DNA of 64,000 bases, from assembly GCA_905233415.1 (NCBI GenBank), contig CAJOEX010000014.1:4082-68081 (forward strand). The letters are read 5' to 3'. Below are positions 42,275-52,067 of this stretch, piece after piece (position 1 is the stretch's first letter; each line of letters starts with the position of its first letter). The position numbers and the translations under genes are program-made. Below the pieces are notes generated by a model. That model saw only the letters and a list, made by a program, of their open reading frames with translations. It was not told the DNA's origin and did no database searches. This DNA is from Paludibacteraceae bacterium (GTDB lineage: Bacteria > Bacteroidota > Bacteroidia > Bacteroidales > Paludibacteraceae).

Positions 42275-42726
42275 TTACGAAGACTGTCAGACAGCGGATA
42301 AGTAAAGCTTTCGCAAACCTATATGTGTTTTACCTGCGAAAAGTAAGAAAGTACGATATCGGTGCCAATTGCAATATATCATGGCGCGCCACCCTCGACC
42401 GTGCAAATCCGCGAGGGATACACATTGGCGACCACAGCCGTGTTATGCTGGAGGCATTGATTATCGCGCACGACTTCTCACGAGGCTTGCATAGTTCCAT
42501 GTGGACGGACACCCGCATTGGTCATCATTGCGTGATTGGAGGCAGGGCAATTATTCTTCCGGGTGTGACACTTGGCAATCATGTATTTGTGGCTGCCGGA
42601 AGCGTGGTAACCAAAGACTTTCCTGATAATTGCATGATTGCCGGCAATCCTGCCCGAATCGTCAGGAAAGGTACAGTGATGAATGATATTACACAAATTG
42701 TAGATAACGGAGAACGAGTAAAATAA
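42271..42726 (+). CDS. Left-handed beta-helix acyltransferase (WcaF/maltose-type)
   Basis: 151 residues with an N-terminal amphipathic helix and hexapeptide repeats ([18 protein letters not shown]). It ends GNPARIVR as is usual. Probably O-acylates a sugar of the glycan. Confidence 0.85.
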   Translation: MITKTVRQRISKAFANLYVFYLRKVRKYDIGANCNISWRATLDRANPRGIHIGDHSRVMLEALIIAHDFSRGLHSSMWTDTRIGHHCVIGGRAIILPGVTLGNHVFVAAGSVVTKDFPDNCMIAGNPARIVRKGTVMNDITQIVDNGERVK

Positions 42727-42729
42727 TCT

Positions 42730-43521
42730 ATGATAACTAACAAATTACACATATTTGTACTTGTTTTAGCTTCACTTTTGATGGGTTGCCAGGTAGAGGA
42801 AAATGTTTCTACAAGACGAAGTTTGCGCTCCAAAGTAGTCGTAGCGACGATGGGCGCATCTCTGATGTATGACGGCAACGGATGGGTAGAAAAAGCATGT
42901 GAACAATTGAATCTGGAATGTCTGAACAAAGCGGTCAGCGGCGAAACCACCAAGCACTTTGCGCAAAAGCTATGGAAAAACGAATATGCAAACGACAACG
43001 AACTAATGGCAATAGATATCCTGCTTATCCAGTTTGCCAATTGCAAAGATGTCTGCGGAAACGACTCAATGCTGTTGCCTGATGCCGACGATTATACCGC
43101 CAACTACCGCGAGTTTTCCGATAATTTGTTTACGGAGTACAGTTATGCGCAACAAATGGATTATATCCTCAAAAAATGGCACGAGTTATGCGAAGCGAAT
43201 AATCGCCCTGTGCACATTATTTTCGTAACACATTGGCACGATGGCCGCGAGAAATATAACGAAAGCGTACGCCGCTTGGCGGAACGATGGGGAGCAGATG
43301 TTTGCGAACTGGATAAGAACATCGGTTTTACAAAAGACGAACCGCTGCCAGACGGCCGTCAGCCTTCACTTCTTTATGCCGTTGACACAGAAACCATCAA
43401 CGGAGAACTATTCGGTTGGCATCCGTTACGTGGAGAAGAAGGTACATATATCCAATCCGTTATGGCGGAGATTTTGAAAGAGAAATTAGTTGAATATATT
43501 GCTCGAAACAAAATAAAATAA
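42730..43521 (+). CDS. SGNH/GDSL hydrolase lipoprotein
   Basis: 263 residues. Lipobox LLMGC (C20). Block I is MGASLMYDGNGW (GASL for GDSL), and the catalytic His is in FGWHPLRGEEGTYIQ. Likely an esterase or acyl transferase at the outer membrane, perhaps tailoring the acylated glycan made by this operon. Confidence 0.82.
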   Translation: MITNKLHIFVLVLASLLMGCQVEENVSTRRSLRSKVVVATMGASLMYDGNGWVEKACEQLNLECLNKAVSGETTKHFAQKLWKNEYANDNELMAIDILLIQFANCKDVCGNDSMLLPDADDYTANYREFSDNLFTEYSYAQQMDYILKKWHELCEANNRPVHIIFVTHWHDGREKYNESVRRLAERWGADVCELDKNIGFTKDEPLPDGRQPSLLYAVDTETINGELFGWHPLRGEEGTYIQSVMAEILKEKLVEYIARNKIK

Positions 43522-43522
43522 C

Positions 43523-44131
43523 ATGTACGCACATTGTCTGAAACGGCTTTTTGATTTCACCTTTGCACTATTCGCAATCATTTTTCTTAGCCCGCTATTG
43601 TTGGTTGTGACTGTATGGTTGCATTTTGCCAACAAAGGAGCAGGCGCATTCTTCAAGCAGGAACGCCCGGGCAAAGACGCCAAAATATTCCGTGTGGTGA
43701 AATTCAAGTCGATGACTGACGAACGCGACGCCAATGGCAATCTCCTGCCCGATGCACAACGATTGACTCGCATAGGCAAACTGATTCGTAAAACCTCCAT
43801 TGACGAACTGCCGCAACTCTTCAACGTACTCAAAGGGGACATGGCACTAATCGGTCCCAGACCGCTGTTAGTCAAATATCTGCCGCTGTATTCGAAAGAG
43901 CAAATGCGCCGGCACGAAGTCAGACCGGGAATTACCGGTTGGGCACAAGTCAATGGCCGTAATGCAATCACACATACCAAAAAATTCGAGTATGACGTTT
44001 GGTACGTGGACCACTTGTCACTGGCTTTAGACTTGAAAATCATCTTTATGACCATCGACAATGTGCTGCATCATAAAGACATTTCCCATGAAGGCTCTGC
44101 AACCGCTGAACCCTTCAACGGACATAATTAA
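43523..44131 (+). CDS. Phosphoglycosyl transferase (PglC-type)
   Basis: 202 residues with one membrane hairpin (residues 9-32). FFKQERPGKDAKIFRVVKF, TSIDELPQLFNVLKGDMALI and GPRPLL are the core of monotopic PGTs. It moves a sugar phosphate from UDP-sugar to undecaprenyl phosphate and so starts glycan assembly. Small PglC size rather than WbaP. Confidence 0.93.
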   Translation: MYAHCLKRLFDFTFALFAIIFLSPLLLVVTVWLHFANKGAGAFFKQERPGKDAKIFRVVKFKSMTDERDANGNLLPDAQRLTRIGKLIRKTSIDELPQLFNVLKGDMALIGPRPLLVKYLPLYSKEQMRRHEVRPGITGWAQVNGRNAITHTKKFEYDVWYVDHLSLALDLKIIFMTIDNVLHHKDISHEGSATAEPFNGHN

Positions 44132-44151
44132 CGACTCTAATACTACTTTAT

Positions 44152-45414
44152 ATGAACAAACGTATTTATTTGTGTCTCGCACACATGAGCGGAAAAGAAC
44201 AGCAGTTTATTCAAGAAGCCTTTGACACCAACTGGGTTGTGCCTTTGGGACCGAACGTCAACGGTTTCGAGGAGGACTTGAAGCAGTTCGTCAACGCACG
44301 CACAGGTGCCGGCAACTTAAATAGGGAGATTGTGGCACTTTCCGCCGGAACAGCAGCAATTCACCTTGCCCTGATTGCTTGTGGCGTGCAAGCAGGCGAT
44401 GAAGTTATATGTCAGTCTTTTACCTTCTGTGCCTCGGCAAATCCGGTTACATACGTGGGTGCAACACCTGTGTTTATTGACTCAGAAAAGGACTCTTGGA
44501 ACATGGACCCGGCTTTGTTGGAGCAAGCCATCTTAGACCGAAAAAACAAAACCGGCAAATACCCGAAAGCGATTATTCCTGTGGCGCTATACGGAATGCC
44601 CTACCGAATCGAAGAGATAATGGCAATTGCCGACAAATATGGCATTCCCGTCATTGAAGACGCTGCAGAAGGTATGGGCAGCCGATGGAAAGGACAGGTA
44701 TTGGGTACGTTTGGGCAGTTTGGTGTATTGTCCTTCAACGGAAATAAGATGATTACAACCAGCGGTGGTGGAGCCCTCATATGCAAAAACGCCGAAGCCA
44801 AGAATAAAATCATGTGGCTGGCAACTCAAGCACGCGAAGCATATCCTTACTACCAACATGAAGCAATTGGTTTCAATTACCGCTTGTCAAACATCTGCGC
44901 AGGCATCGGACGCGGTCAGATGACGATTTTGGACGAGCATATCAACCACCACAAACGCATCGCCAAATTGTATAAAGATGCGTTTGCAAACATTGACGGC
45001 ATCACATTCCACGATGCTCCTTCTGCCGACTACGATAGCAACTTCTGGCTCTGCACGGTGCTTTTGGACGAAAAACTTCGTATCAAAGGCGAAGAGAACG
45101 CCTACGCAGAAGCCATCAACGGTGCTGTCGGAGGAGCGGCAGGTGTCGTCCACAGTGGCGGTAGTGTGCATACTGACTGCGAGCCTAATCGCAACGTCGA
45201 AGCAATGCGTCTGTTCCTTGATAAAGCAGGCATTGAAAGCCGTCCGCTATGGAAACCGATGCACAAACAACCTGTTTTCAAAAATAGTCCCGCCTACATC
45301 AACGGCATCAGCGAAGACATGTTCAAACGTGGATTGTGTTTGCCTTCCGGTCCGATGGTCACGGACGATGACATAAAATTTATTATCCAACAAATTAAAG
45401 ACGCTATCCTGTGA
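44152..45414 (+). CDS. Aminosugar PLP aminotransferase (PglE/DegT family)
   Basis: 420 residues. NWVVPLGPNVNGFE at the start, ALSAGTAAIHLAL, EDAAEGMGS and the PLP lysine in GNKMITTSGGG. It makes 4-amino sugars from 4-keto sugars. With PglD and PglC it forms a bacillosamine-type set, but the 4,6-dehydratase (PglF) is not in the window. Overlaps add by GTGA. Confidence 0.93.
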   Translation: MNKRIYLCLAHMSGKEQQFIQEAFDTNWVVPLGPNVNGFEEDLKQFVNARTGAGNLNREIVALSAGTAAIHLALIACGVQAGDEVICQSFTFCASANPVTYVGATPVFIDSEKDSWNMDPALLEQAILDRKNKTGKYPKAIIPVALYGMPYRIEEIMAIADKYGIPVIEDAAEGMGSRWKGQVLGTFGQFGVLSFNGNKMITTSGGGALICKNAEAKNKIMWLATQAREAYPYYQHEAIGFNYRLSNICAGIGRGQMTILDEHINHHKRIAKLYKDAFANIDGITFHDAPSADYDSNFWLCTVLLDEKLRIKGEENAYAEAINGAVGGAAGVVHSGGSVHTDCEPNRNVEAMRLFLDKAGIESRPLWKPMHKQPVFKNSPAYINGISEDMFKRGLCLPSGPMVTDDDIKFIIQQIKDAIL

Positions 45415-46412
45415 AACACCCCGCACTCATAGACCTGCACTTGCATTTAGACGGCTCTATCCCGCTGGCTACTGCCCGCAAATTGGCTGACATGCAAGGT
45501 ATTCCGGCGCCCGAAACGGACGAAGAGTTAAAAGCCATCATGTCTGTCACGGAAGACTGCAAAGACCTCAACGACTATTTGGCGCGATTCGATTTTGCCT
45601 GCTCCTTGCTGCAAACGAAAGAAGCACTGACTATCTGCACTTACGACCTGCTTACCTCCATTCATCAACAGGGACTTATCTATGCCGAAGTGCGCTTTGC
45701 CCCACAGTTTTCTTGCCAAAAAGGGCTGACACAGGAAGATGCTGTGCTCGCTGTATTGGAAGGAATTCGCAAAGCACCGATGCCTTGCGGTTTGATTCTT
45801 AGTCTCATGCGCGGAGAAAACACACACGACAATAATCTGGAAACCGTTCGTCTGGCACACAAATATTTAAACAAAGGTGTAGTAGCAGTTGACCTTGCAG
45901 GTGCAGAGAAGATGTACCCAACCTATGACTACGAGTACGCTTTTGCAGAAGCGCGCAAACATAATATTCCTATTATTATTCACGCAGGCGAAGCAGCAGG
46001 CGCTAACAGTGTGCTTGAAGCGATTCAGGCAGGTGCGGTGCGCATCGGTCACGGCGTACGCAGCCTTGAAGACCAATCTGTCATTGACCAACTTGTCGCA
46101 CGAAATATCACACTCGAACTTTGCCCGACAAGTAACATTGACACCGGATTATACAAAACATACAGCGAATATCCGTTACGTCGCTTAATGGAGGCTGGTG
46201 TACGTATTTGTATCAACACGGACGATATGACTGTCAGCTCAACGACCTTGCAAGAAGAGTGGGAACATCTCATTGAGGCATTCCAATTGCATGAGTTCGA
46301 AATCGGTCATTTGCTGCTCAACTCTGTTGAAGCCAGTTTTGCGCCTGCTTCCCTCAAAGCTCAACTGCGACAAATAATACAGGAGAACTATCCATCCACT
46401 ATCCTTTACTAA
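45411..46412 (+). CDS. add: Adenosine deaminase
   Basis: 333 residues, GTG start overlapping pglE. Zinc ligands in DLHLHLDGS, HAGE, IGHGVR and NTDDM are intact; converts adenosine to inosine. Its place in the operon is probably incidental. Confidence 0.93.
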   Translation: MKHPALIDLHLHLDGSIPLATARKLADMQGIPAPETDEELKAIMSVTEDCKDLNDYLARFDFACSLLQTKEALTICTYDLLTSIHQQGLIYAEVRFAPQFSCQKGLTQEDAVLAVLEGIRKAPMPCGLILSLMRGENTHDNNLETVRLAHKYLNKGVVAVDLAGAEKMYPTYDYEYAFAEARKHNIPIIIHAGEAAGANSVLEAIQAGAVRIGHGVRSLEDQSVIDQLVARNITLELCPTSNIDTGLYKTYSEYPLRRLMEAGVRICINTDDMTVSSTTLQEEWEHLIEAFQLHEFEIGHLLLNSVEASFAPASLKAQLRQIIQENYPSTILY

Positions 46413-46445
46413 AACTAATGGTAAATGATTAAATGACAAAATGTT

Positions 46446-47399
46446 ATGGCATTTTTCGGATTATTTGGTAAAGACAAAAAAGAGACGCTTGACAAAGGTC
46501 TTGAAAAGAGCAAAGAAAGCGTTCTGAGCAAAATCAGTCACGCTATTGCCGGCAAATCGACTATTGATGACGAGGTTCTGGATAACCTTGAAGAAGCGCT
46601 CATTAGCAGCGATGTCGGTGTTGAAACCACGCTTAAAATTATTGACCGCATTCAGGAACGCGTCAAACGGGACAAATACATCGGAACCTCCGAATTTAAT
46701 GCGTTGTTGGTTGACGAAGTCGCGCAAATGCTTGCCGAGAATGACACGACAGACATTCGTGACTTTGATGCGCCGCTACCCTGCAAACCGTATGTGATAA
46801 TGGTTGTTGGTGTGAACGGTGTAGGCAAAACCACAACAATAGGCAAACTTGCCTACCAGTACAAGAAAGCCGGCAAGAAAGTATATCTCGGTGCAGCAGA
46901 CACCTTCCGTGCAGCAGCTGTCGAGCAACTCTGCATTTGGGGTGAACGCGTGGGCGTACCGGTAATCAAGCAGCAACAAGGCAGCGACCCTGCGTCTGTG
47001 GCCTATGACACCATTGCCAGTGCCAAAGCCAACGACGCGGATGTGGTCCTCATTGATACTGCAGGCCGTTTGCATAACAAAGTGAACCTGATGAACGAAC
47101 TGACGAAGATTAAGAATGTCATGCAAAAAATCGTTCCCGACGCACCGCACGATGTCATGTTGGTCTTGGATGGTTCTACCGGTCAGAACGCCTTTGAGCA
47201 GGCAAAGCAGTTCACTCGCGCAACCCAAGTCACCAGCCTTGCCATCACAAAGTTGGATGGAACAGCCAAAGGCGGTGTTGTCATAGGCATTAGCGACCAG
47301 TTCAAAATCCCTGTCCGTTATATTGGTTTAGGTGAAAAAATGGAGGACCTGCAAGCCTTTAATCGTGAGGAGTTTGTTAAGTCGCTGTTAGGGGTATAA
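46446..47399 (+). CDS. ftsY: Signal recognition particle receptor FtsY
   Basis: 317 residues: short NG-domain form without a long acidic A domain. GVNGVGKTTTIGKLA (G1), DTFRAAAVEQL, DTAGR and TKLDGTAKGG are present. The 33-nt spacer before it contains repeated ATGA words (AAATGATTAAATGACAAAATG-like). Confidence 0.97.
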   Translation: MAFFGLFGKDKKETLDKGLEKSKESVLSKISHAIAGKSTIDDEVLDNLEEALISSDVGVETTLKIIDRIQERVKRDKYIGTSEFNALLVDEVAQMLAENDTTDIRDFDAPLPCKPYVIMVVGVNGVGKTTTIGKLAYQYKKAGKKVYLGAADTFRAAAVEQLCIWGERVGVPVIKQQQGSDPASVAYDTIASAKANDADVVLIDTAGRLHNKVNLMNELTKIKNVMQKIVPDAPHDVMLVLDGSTGQNAFEQAKQFTRATQVTSLAITKLDGTAKGGVVIGISDQFKIPVRYIGLGEKMEDLQAFNREEFVKSLLGV

Positions 47400-47413
47400 C
47401 TACTCCGTTTTTT
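47391..47413 (+). terminator. Terminator overlapping the ftsY stop
   Basis: GGGGTA/TACTCC stem around TAAC (includes the stop), then GTTTTTT. Stem is only 6 bp with one G-T pair. Confidence 0.5.
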
Positions 47414-47443
47414 CCTCATAGCATTATAGCTATTCTTACGAAC

Positions 47444-47484
47444 CGTCACAGATACGTCACAGATACGTCACAGATACGTCATCG
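47444..47484. repeat. 11-nt repeat between ftsY and the His-rich gene
   Basis: CGTCACAGATA three times exactly, then a partial fourth unit. Located between two convergent genes. Confidence 0.85.
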
Positions 47485-47495
47485 AAGGATGGCGT

Positions 47496-48800
47496 TTATC
47501 GTCTTGGGGATGCTCCGCCACTTGGACGCGAACTCGGTGCAGAACCGCTTGAGCGGGATGTGCTTGGCATAGAACCCGAACTTGGGCGCGAAGACGAACC
47601 TGAGGATGTCGAAGTAGGACGACTGCTTGAACTTGAAGACGAACTGCTCGGACGATATGTACTTTGCGATGATGACGATGAACTGGTCGGCCTGTAAGAA
47701 CTCTGACTCTGCGAAGATGATGCGGGACGGGTATTCGTTACAGTTGTCGTACGAGTCGATGAAACGGACGTTGACGGAGTCGGACGACTTTGCGTAGCAG
47801 TTGAACCTCTCTGCTGTGAACTCGAACCGCTACTTTGCGTACTCGAACTGCTCCGTGTAGATGTAACTGAAGCGTCAGCTCTTGAAGTCACAACTTCCGA
47901 ACTGCGTGTCGTTTTCGGAGCATCACTTGTACGGGTGGACTGCGACGTATAACTACTACCATATGAACGGTCAGCAGCGGGACGTGTACCATTGTCAACT
48001 CGGGTTACCGTCTCACGGCTTGCGACTACCTCTCCGGAACGGGGAGTCACAACACGGGAACTTGCTGCGGGTAATTCGCGCGCATTCCTTATATTGGTGT
48101 TACGTTCACGGAACGACTGTCCGGGATTGGCTTTGGCATAATCATCGCGACGAACCTCATCACGCATAGACCTACTTGACGGACGAGCTTCTCTCGCATA
48201 GTGAAAACTACAACCATGATGGTGGTGGTGGAAGTGATGACAGTGGTCCCAATAGGTCCAGTAGTGCACACATGACCAGGGATGCCACCAATAAGGATAA
48301 TATCCCCAATACCACGGCGAATTCCAGCAAACCCATGCTGCCCCCCAAAACCAGTCATATATAACAGGCCGGTAAATATATACAGGCTCTATCACGTAAT
48401 TCTCACCATAGATATACTCCTCACCGATTACTTGAACGGACACATTGTTCGCCTCGTCTTTCTCCACATAAATAGACGCAACATCCTGATAGATGTCTTT
48501 TGCAAGCACGGCTTGCAGCACAATAAGGTGTTTGTTTCCGTTTGTGGTCTCAATGACGCGGATATAATCAACGTCACCGTCACCGTTCAGGTCAAGATTA
48601 ACAAAAGCAGAATCCGGATTGTTGAGTCGCGCTTCAAAATCCTCTAAGTCCTTTGCTTCTCCGAACAACTTAGCCACGACTTTCAGGTCGAGATTGGCTG
48701 CAATGTCACCGTTCGTTGCCGATACTGTGATTGTTTCGTCGGCGTGTGCTACCATACTGCATATCAGCAGGATAGCCATTACATTCATTAAGCGTTTCAT
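47496..48800 (-). CDS. Exported His/Trp/Tyr-rich and Ser-rich protein
   Basis: 434 residues in four parts: signal peptide (to AHA); a folded part (20-145) with an EF-hand-like loop DLNGDGDVD; an extreme aromatic/His segment (about 145-205) with WYWGYYPYWWHPW and a run of six His; and a Ser/Thr/Arg low-complexity tail of more than 220 residues. Proteins of this pattern occur in Bacteroidetes, function unknown. Metal binding by the His block and surface display by the Ser tail are inference. Last gene of the LptF-ribBA unit, 3 nt after ribBA. Confidence 0.75.
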   Translation of the reverse strand: MKRLMNVMAILLICSMVAHADETITVSATNGDIAANLDLKVVAKLFGEAKDLEDFEARLNNPDSAFVNLDLNGDGDVDYIRVIETTNGNKHLIVLQAVLAKDIYQDVASIYVEKDEANNVSVQVIGEEYIYGENYVIEPVYIYRPVIYDWFWGAAWVCWNSPWYWGYYPYWWHPWSCVHYWTYWDHCHHFHHHHHGCSFHYAREARPSSRSMRDEVRRDDYAKANPGQSFRERNTNIRNARELPAASSRVVTPRSGEVVASRETVTRVDNGTRPAADRSYGSSYTSQSTRTSDAPKTTRSSEVVTSRADASVTSTRSSSSTQSSGSSSQQRGSTATQSRPTPSTSVSSTRTTTVTNTRPASSSQSQSSYRPTSSSSSSQSTYRPSSSSSSSSSRPTSTSSGSSSRPSSGSMPSTSRSSGSAPSSRPSGGASPRR

Positions 48801-48803
48801 AAC

Positions 48804-50069
48804 TCAAACAAGTGTTAAATTGTGATGCATTTTCTCCTTCTTTGTCTGCATATAGCGCAGGTTATAGGGGTTAGGAGTGACCTCTATACTTATGTTCTCT
48901 ACAATTTCTATGCCATAACTTTCCAAACCGACCCGTTTTACCGGATTATTTGTCATCAAGCGCAGTTTCCGGGCTCCCATTTCCAGAAGAATATGAGCGC
49001 CCACTCCATAATCACGTTCGTCGGGACGGAAGCCCAAATGAACATTGGCTTCCACTGTATCATCACCTTGTTCCTGCAACTTGTATGCACGAATCTTGTT
49101 CATTAGCCCTATACCACGCCCCTCCTGATTCATATATACAACTATTCCTTTACCCTCTTTTTCAATGAGTTGCATGGCTTTGTGAAGTTGTTCGCCGCAT
49201 TCACAACGGCGTGAACCGAATATGTCACCGGTCATACAACTGGAGTGTACACGGCACAGCACAGGCTCGTCCTCTTTCCATTCGCCTTTGACCAGCGCTA
49301 TATGCTCTAAACCGTTTGTCATATCACGAAACGGCGTAAGATAGAACTCTCCGTATTCGGTGGGCAAAAATACTGTCTCACCGCGCTCGACTAAACCGAC
49401 TTCGCCCGAAAGACCGCTTTCGCGGACAGACATCTTCGATGACTGAGCGTCCTTCGGACTGATAGACTCTTGTGCCAAGCGATAGGCGATGAGGTCCTTG
49501 ATGGAAATGAGTTTGAGGTTGTATTTTTGTGCGACCTCTTCAAGTTGTGGCAGTCGTGCCATTGAGCCATCGGGATTCATTATCTCAATCAACGCAGCGG
49601 CAGGTGTCAGACCTGCTAAGCGGCATAAGTCAATAGCCGCTTCTGTATGTCCTGCACGCTGTAGCACGCCACGCTCCTTGGCATAAAGCGGATTTATATG
49701 TCCCGGACGACCAAAGGTCGAAGGCGTGGATTTAGGGTCTGCCAATGCCAAAATTGTCGCTGCACGGTCTGCCGCAGAAACACCGGTTGTACAACCTTCC
49801 AGTTTATCCACCGTCACGGTGAAAGGAGTGCCGAGCATTGACGTGTTATTCGCAACCTGATGCATAAGGTCAAGCTCTGCACAGCGTTGCTCCGTAATCG
49901 GCGCACAAAGCACACCGCGACCATGTTGCAGCATAAAATTCACTTTCTCTGGCGTTATTTTTTCTGCTGCAATGATGAAATCGCCCTCATTTTCACGGTC
50001 TTCGTCGTCAACAACAATGACAAACTTCCCTTCCTTGAAATCAACTAACGCTTCTTCAATTTTGTCCAT
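48804..50069 (-). CDS. ribBA: Bifunctional DHBP synthase / GTP cyclohydrolase II
   Basis: 421 residues. RibB half: [32 protein letters not shown]. RibA half: [20 protein letters not shown] (zinc cysteines) and [14 protein letters not shown]. Makes two precursors of riboflavin. Overlaps the permease gene by 25 nt. Confidence 0.97.
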   Translation of the reverse strand: MDKIEEALVDFKEGKFVIVVDDEDRENEGDFIIAAEKITPEKVNFMLQHGRGVLCAPITEQRCAELDLMHQVANNTSMLGTPFTVTVDKLEGCTTGVSAADRAATILALADPKSTPSTFGRPGHINPLYAKERGVLQRAGHTEAAIDLCRLAGLTPAAALIEIMNPDGSMARLPQLEEVAQKYNLKLISIKDLIAYRLAQESISPKDAQSSKMSVRESGLSGEVGLVERGETVFLPTEYGEFYLTPFRDMTNGLEHIALVKGEWKEDEPVLCRVHSSCMTGDIFGSRRCECGEQLHKAMQLIEKEGKGIVVYMNQEGRGIGLMNKIRAYKLQEQGDDTVEANVHLGFRPDERDYGVGAHILLEMGARKLRLMTNNPVKRVGLESYGIEIVENISIEVTPNPYNLRYMQTKKEKMHHNLTLV

Positions 50070-51526
50070 AAATCTTGTACTTTAATAACTGCATTGTTAA
50101 ATGCCTTAACCCACACTTCAGGATTGAATAATCCTGAATCAGTTGCAGCCTTATATGTCAGGAATATACCAATCGGTAGCAAGGCAAACGAACTGAGCCA
50201 CATTCCCGCCCAACACGGCCAAATTGCTTCGCGTGCCATCTTATAACCTGTGTTGTCAATGATATAATAAATAATGAACATCACCACTGATATAACCACC
50301 GGTGCCCCTAAGCCTCCTTTACGGATAATCGCCCCGAGCGGTGCACCGATAAAGAAGAATATAAGGCAGGCAAAAGCCAACGTAAATTTTCGGTGCAGTT
50401 CAATCTCGTGCTTGCGAATATAGCGTTGATGCTCATCCAATAAAAGCGTGTTATATTCAATCTGGTCACGTTGCGCACGCACGCGCTCTTCCATAATGGT
50501 ACCAACCCTTTTTTTCCTGTCAAAAGTCATCTTCGCGTATATTGAGTCCACATCAAAATCTTTCCGGTCTGCTTTTGGTACGGCAATCAACTCCCGTTCA
50601 GGCTTGAGTTCCCGCCCGAAATATCGGTCGCGTAATAGTTTGTCGCTCTGCATACGACTCTTTTCGTGCGCCATTTGGTTCACAGAATCAATGGAGTGCA
50701 CCAAGCCTTTTACGTTTTTCGACACGTGCTGGTCTTGAAGTATGGATTCATCGTAGCGGCTCAATTCTGAATCAAAGTCCTTGAGCAGTTGCTTTCGATT
50801 GAAACTCTCGCGGCGATATGGGATATTCTTCTGGGTTCCTGTAGCTCGTTGCTGCGATTGCTTGATATTTTCAAACGATTCTCCATCGTAAAGTGTCAGC
50901 ATCAGGTGCTTCTTGTCTTTCGTGATTTGAATTTTACCGGAATCTGCCACTATTACCGTAGCATTTTGAAATCCCTCCGAAAAATCATATATCATGAGGT
51001 CATAAAGCATACCTGTCCTGGTGTTTTTATGACGCACATAAACGTTACAGCCGCTTATACCATCGTAGAATTCGCCAACGGGAATATCAAGTTCGGGCGA
51101 CTTCTGTCTTAGAGAAAAAATGAGCGCCCAAAGTTTTGCCTGAGACTTGGGGAGAACATTATTCGAAAAGAAAAACGCACCCACACTTAAAAAGACCAGT
51201 GCAATGGCAAGCGGCTGCATAATTCGAAAAAGGGAGATACCGGCAGCCTTCATTGCCGTAAGTTCAAACTTCTCACCCAGGTTACCAAACGAAATTAGGG
51301 ATGCCAAAAGAATAGCAAGAGGTAAAGCCAACGGAATAACAGATGCTACTGCATAAACAAAGAACTCGGCAAGTACAGGCACTTCAACACCTTTCCCAAC
51401 GAGATCCTTGACGTGCAGCCAAACAAACTGCATGAGAAGAATAAAGATACATATAAAGAATGTTGCAGCGAAGAGCCCAAGAAAATTCTTGAGCAAATAA
51501 ACATCCAACTTCTTTATACTACACAA
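50045..51526 (-). CDS. LptF/LptG-type LPS export permease
   Basis: 493 residues. Membrane helices at about 12-35, 55-85, 100-125 and four near the C-terminus (365-465); a periplasmic jelly-roll-like middle between. It pulls lipopolysaccharide from the inner membrane for transport. [33 protein letters not shown] is typical in content (split across positions 75-107). The start appears to be TTG 51526; no ATG is nearby. Confidence 0.88.
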   Translation of the reverse strand: MCSIKKLDVYLLKNFLGLFAATFFICIFILLMQFVWLHVKDLVGKGVEVPVLAEFFVYAVASVIPLALPLAILLASLISFGNLGEKFELTAMKAAGISLFRIMQPLAIALVFLSVGAFFFSNNVLPKSQAKLWALIFSLRQKSPELDIPVGEFYDGISGCNVYVRHKNTRTGMLYDLMIYDFSEGFQNATVIVADSGKIQITKDKKHLMLTLYDGESFENIKQSQQRATGTQKNIPYRRESFNRKQLLKDFDSELSRYDESILQDQHVSKNVKGLVHSIDSVNQMAHEKSRMQSDKLLRDRYFGRELKPERELIAVPKADRKDFDVDSIYAKMTFDRKKRVGTIMEERVRAQRDQIEYNTLLLDEHQRYIRKHEIELHRKFTLAFACLIFFFIGAPLGAIIRKGGLGAPVVISVVMFIIYYIIDNTGYKMAREAIWPCWAGMWLSSFALLPIGIFLTYKAATDSGLFNPEVWVKAFNNAVIKVQDLWTKLKKR

Positions 51527-51550
51527 ATATCTATTACAAATTACAGATTA

Positions 51551-52033
51551 TCAAATACTAAGAGATTCTGAAAAGAATCCCACCGGCATAAGGTCAGCGG
51601 CATTATCAAATACGAATATCTCTTTTTCGCCGTAAAGAATTACTTTCATGGGCTTGCCGTAACGATGTTCCGTTTCGATCATCACTTGTCGACATGCGCC
51701 ACAGGGAGCTCCCGGATCATCAGTAAACCGTCCGTCAGTAAAGCACGCAATGACAAGCGTTGATACAGGGACATCTGGATAGTTGGCACCCGCTGCAAAC
51801 AGCGCGCTACGCTCGGCGCAAAGTCCTGACGGATAAGCAGCATTTTCTTGATTGGCTCCGCGGATGATAATTCCATTCTCCAGTTTTGCTGCTGCGCCTA
51901 CATGAAACTTGGAATAAGGGCAATAGGAATTCTTGGTTTGCGCTTTCGCAATTTGAACAAGTTCCTGATCTTCCATACTTAATTCATGCATCTGGCAAGC
52001 ATGTAACTTGGCTTTGATTTCAATGTCTTTCAT
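51551..52033 (-). CDS. cdd: Cytidine deaminase
   Basis: 160 residues. Zinc site: CAERSALFAAG and PCGACRQVM. GANQENAAYPSG binds the substrate. Converts cytidine to uridine. Starts 34 nt after ddh. Confidence 0.95.
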   Translation of the reverse strand: MKDIEIKAKLHACQMHELSMEDQELVQIAKAQTKNSYCPYSKFHVGAAAKLENGIIIRGANQENAAYPSGLCAERSALFAAGANYPDVPVSTLVIACFTDGRFTDDPGAPCGACRQVMIETEHRYGKPMKVILYGEKEIFVFDNAADLMPVGFFSESLSI

Positions 52034-52067
52034 TTTATTGAGTTTTTTGGGTTAAATATTCATTTTA

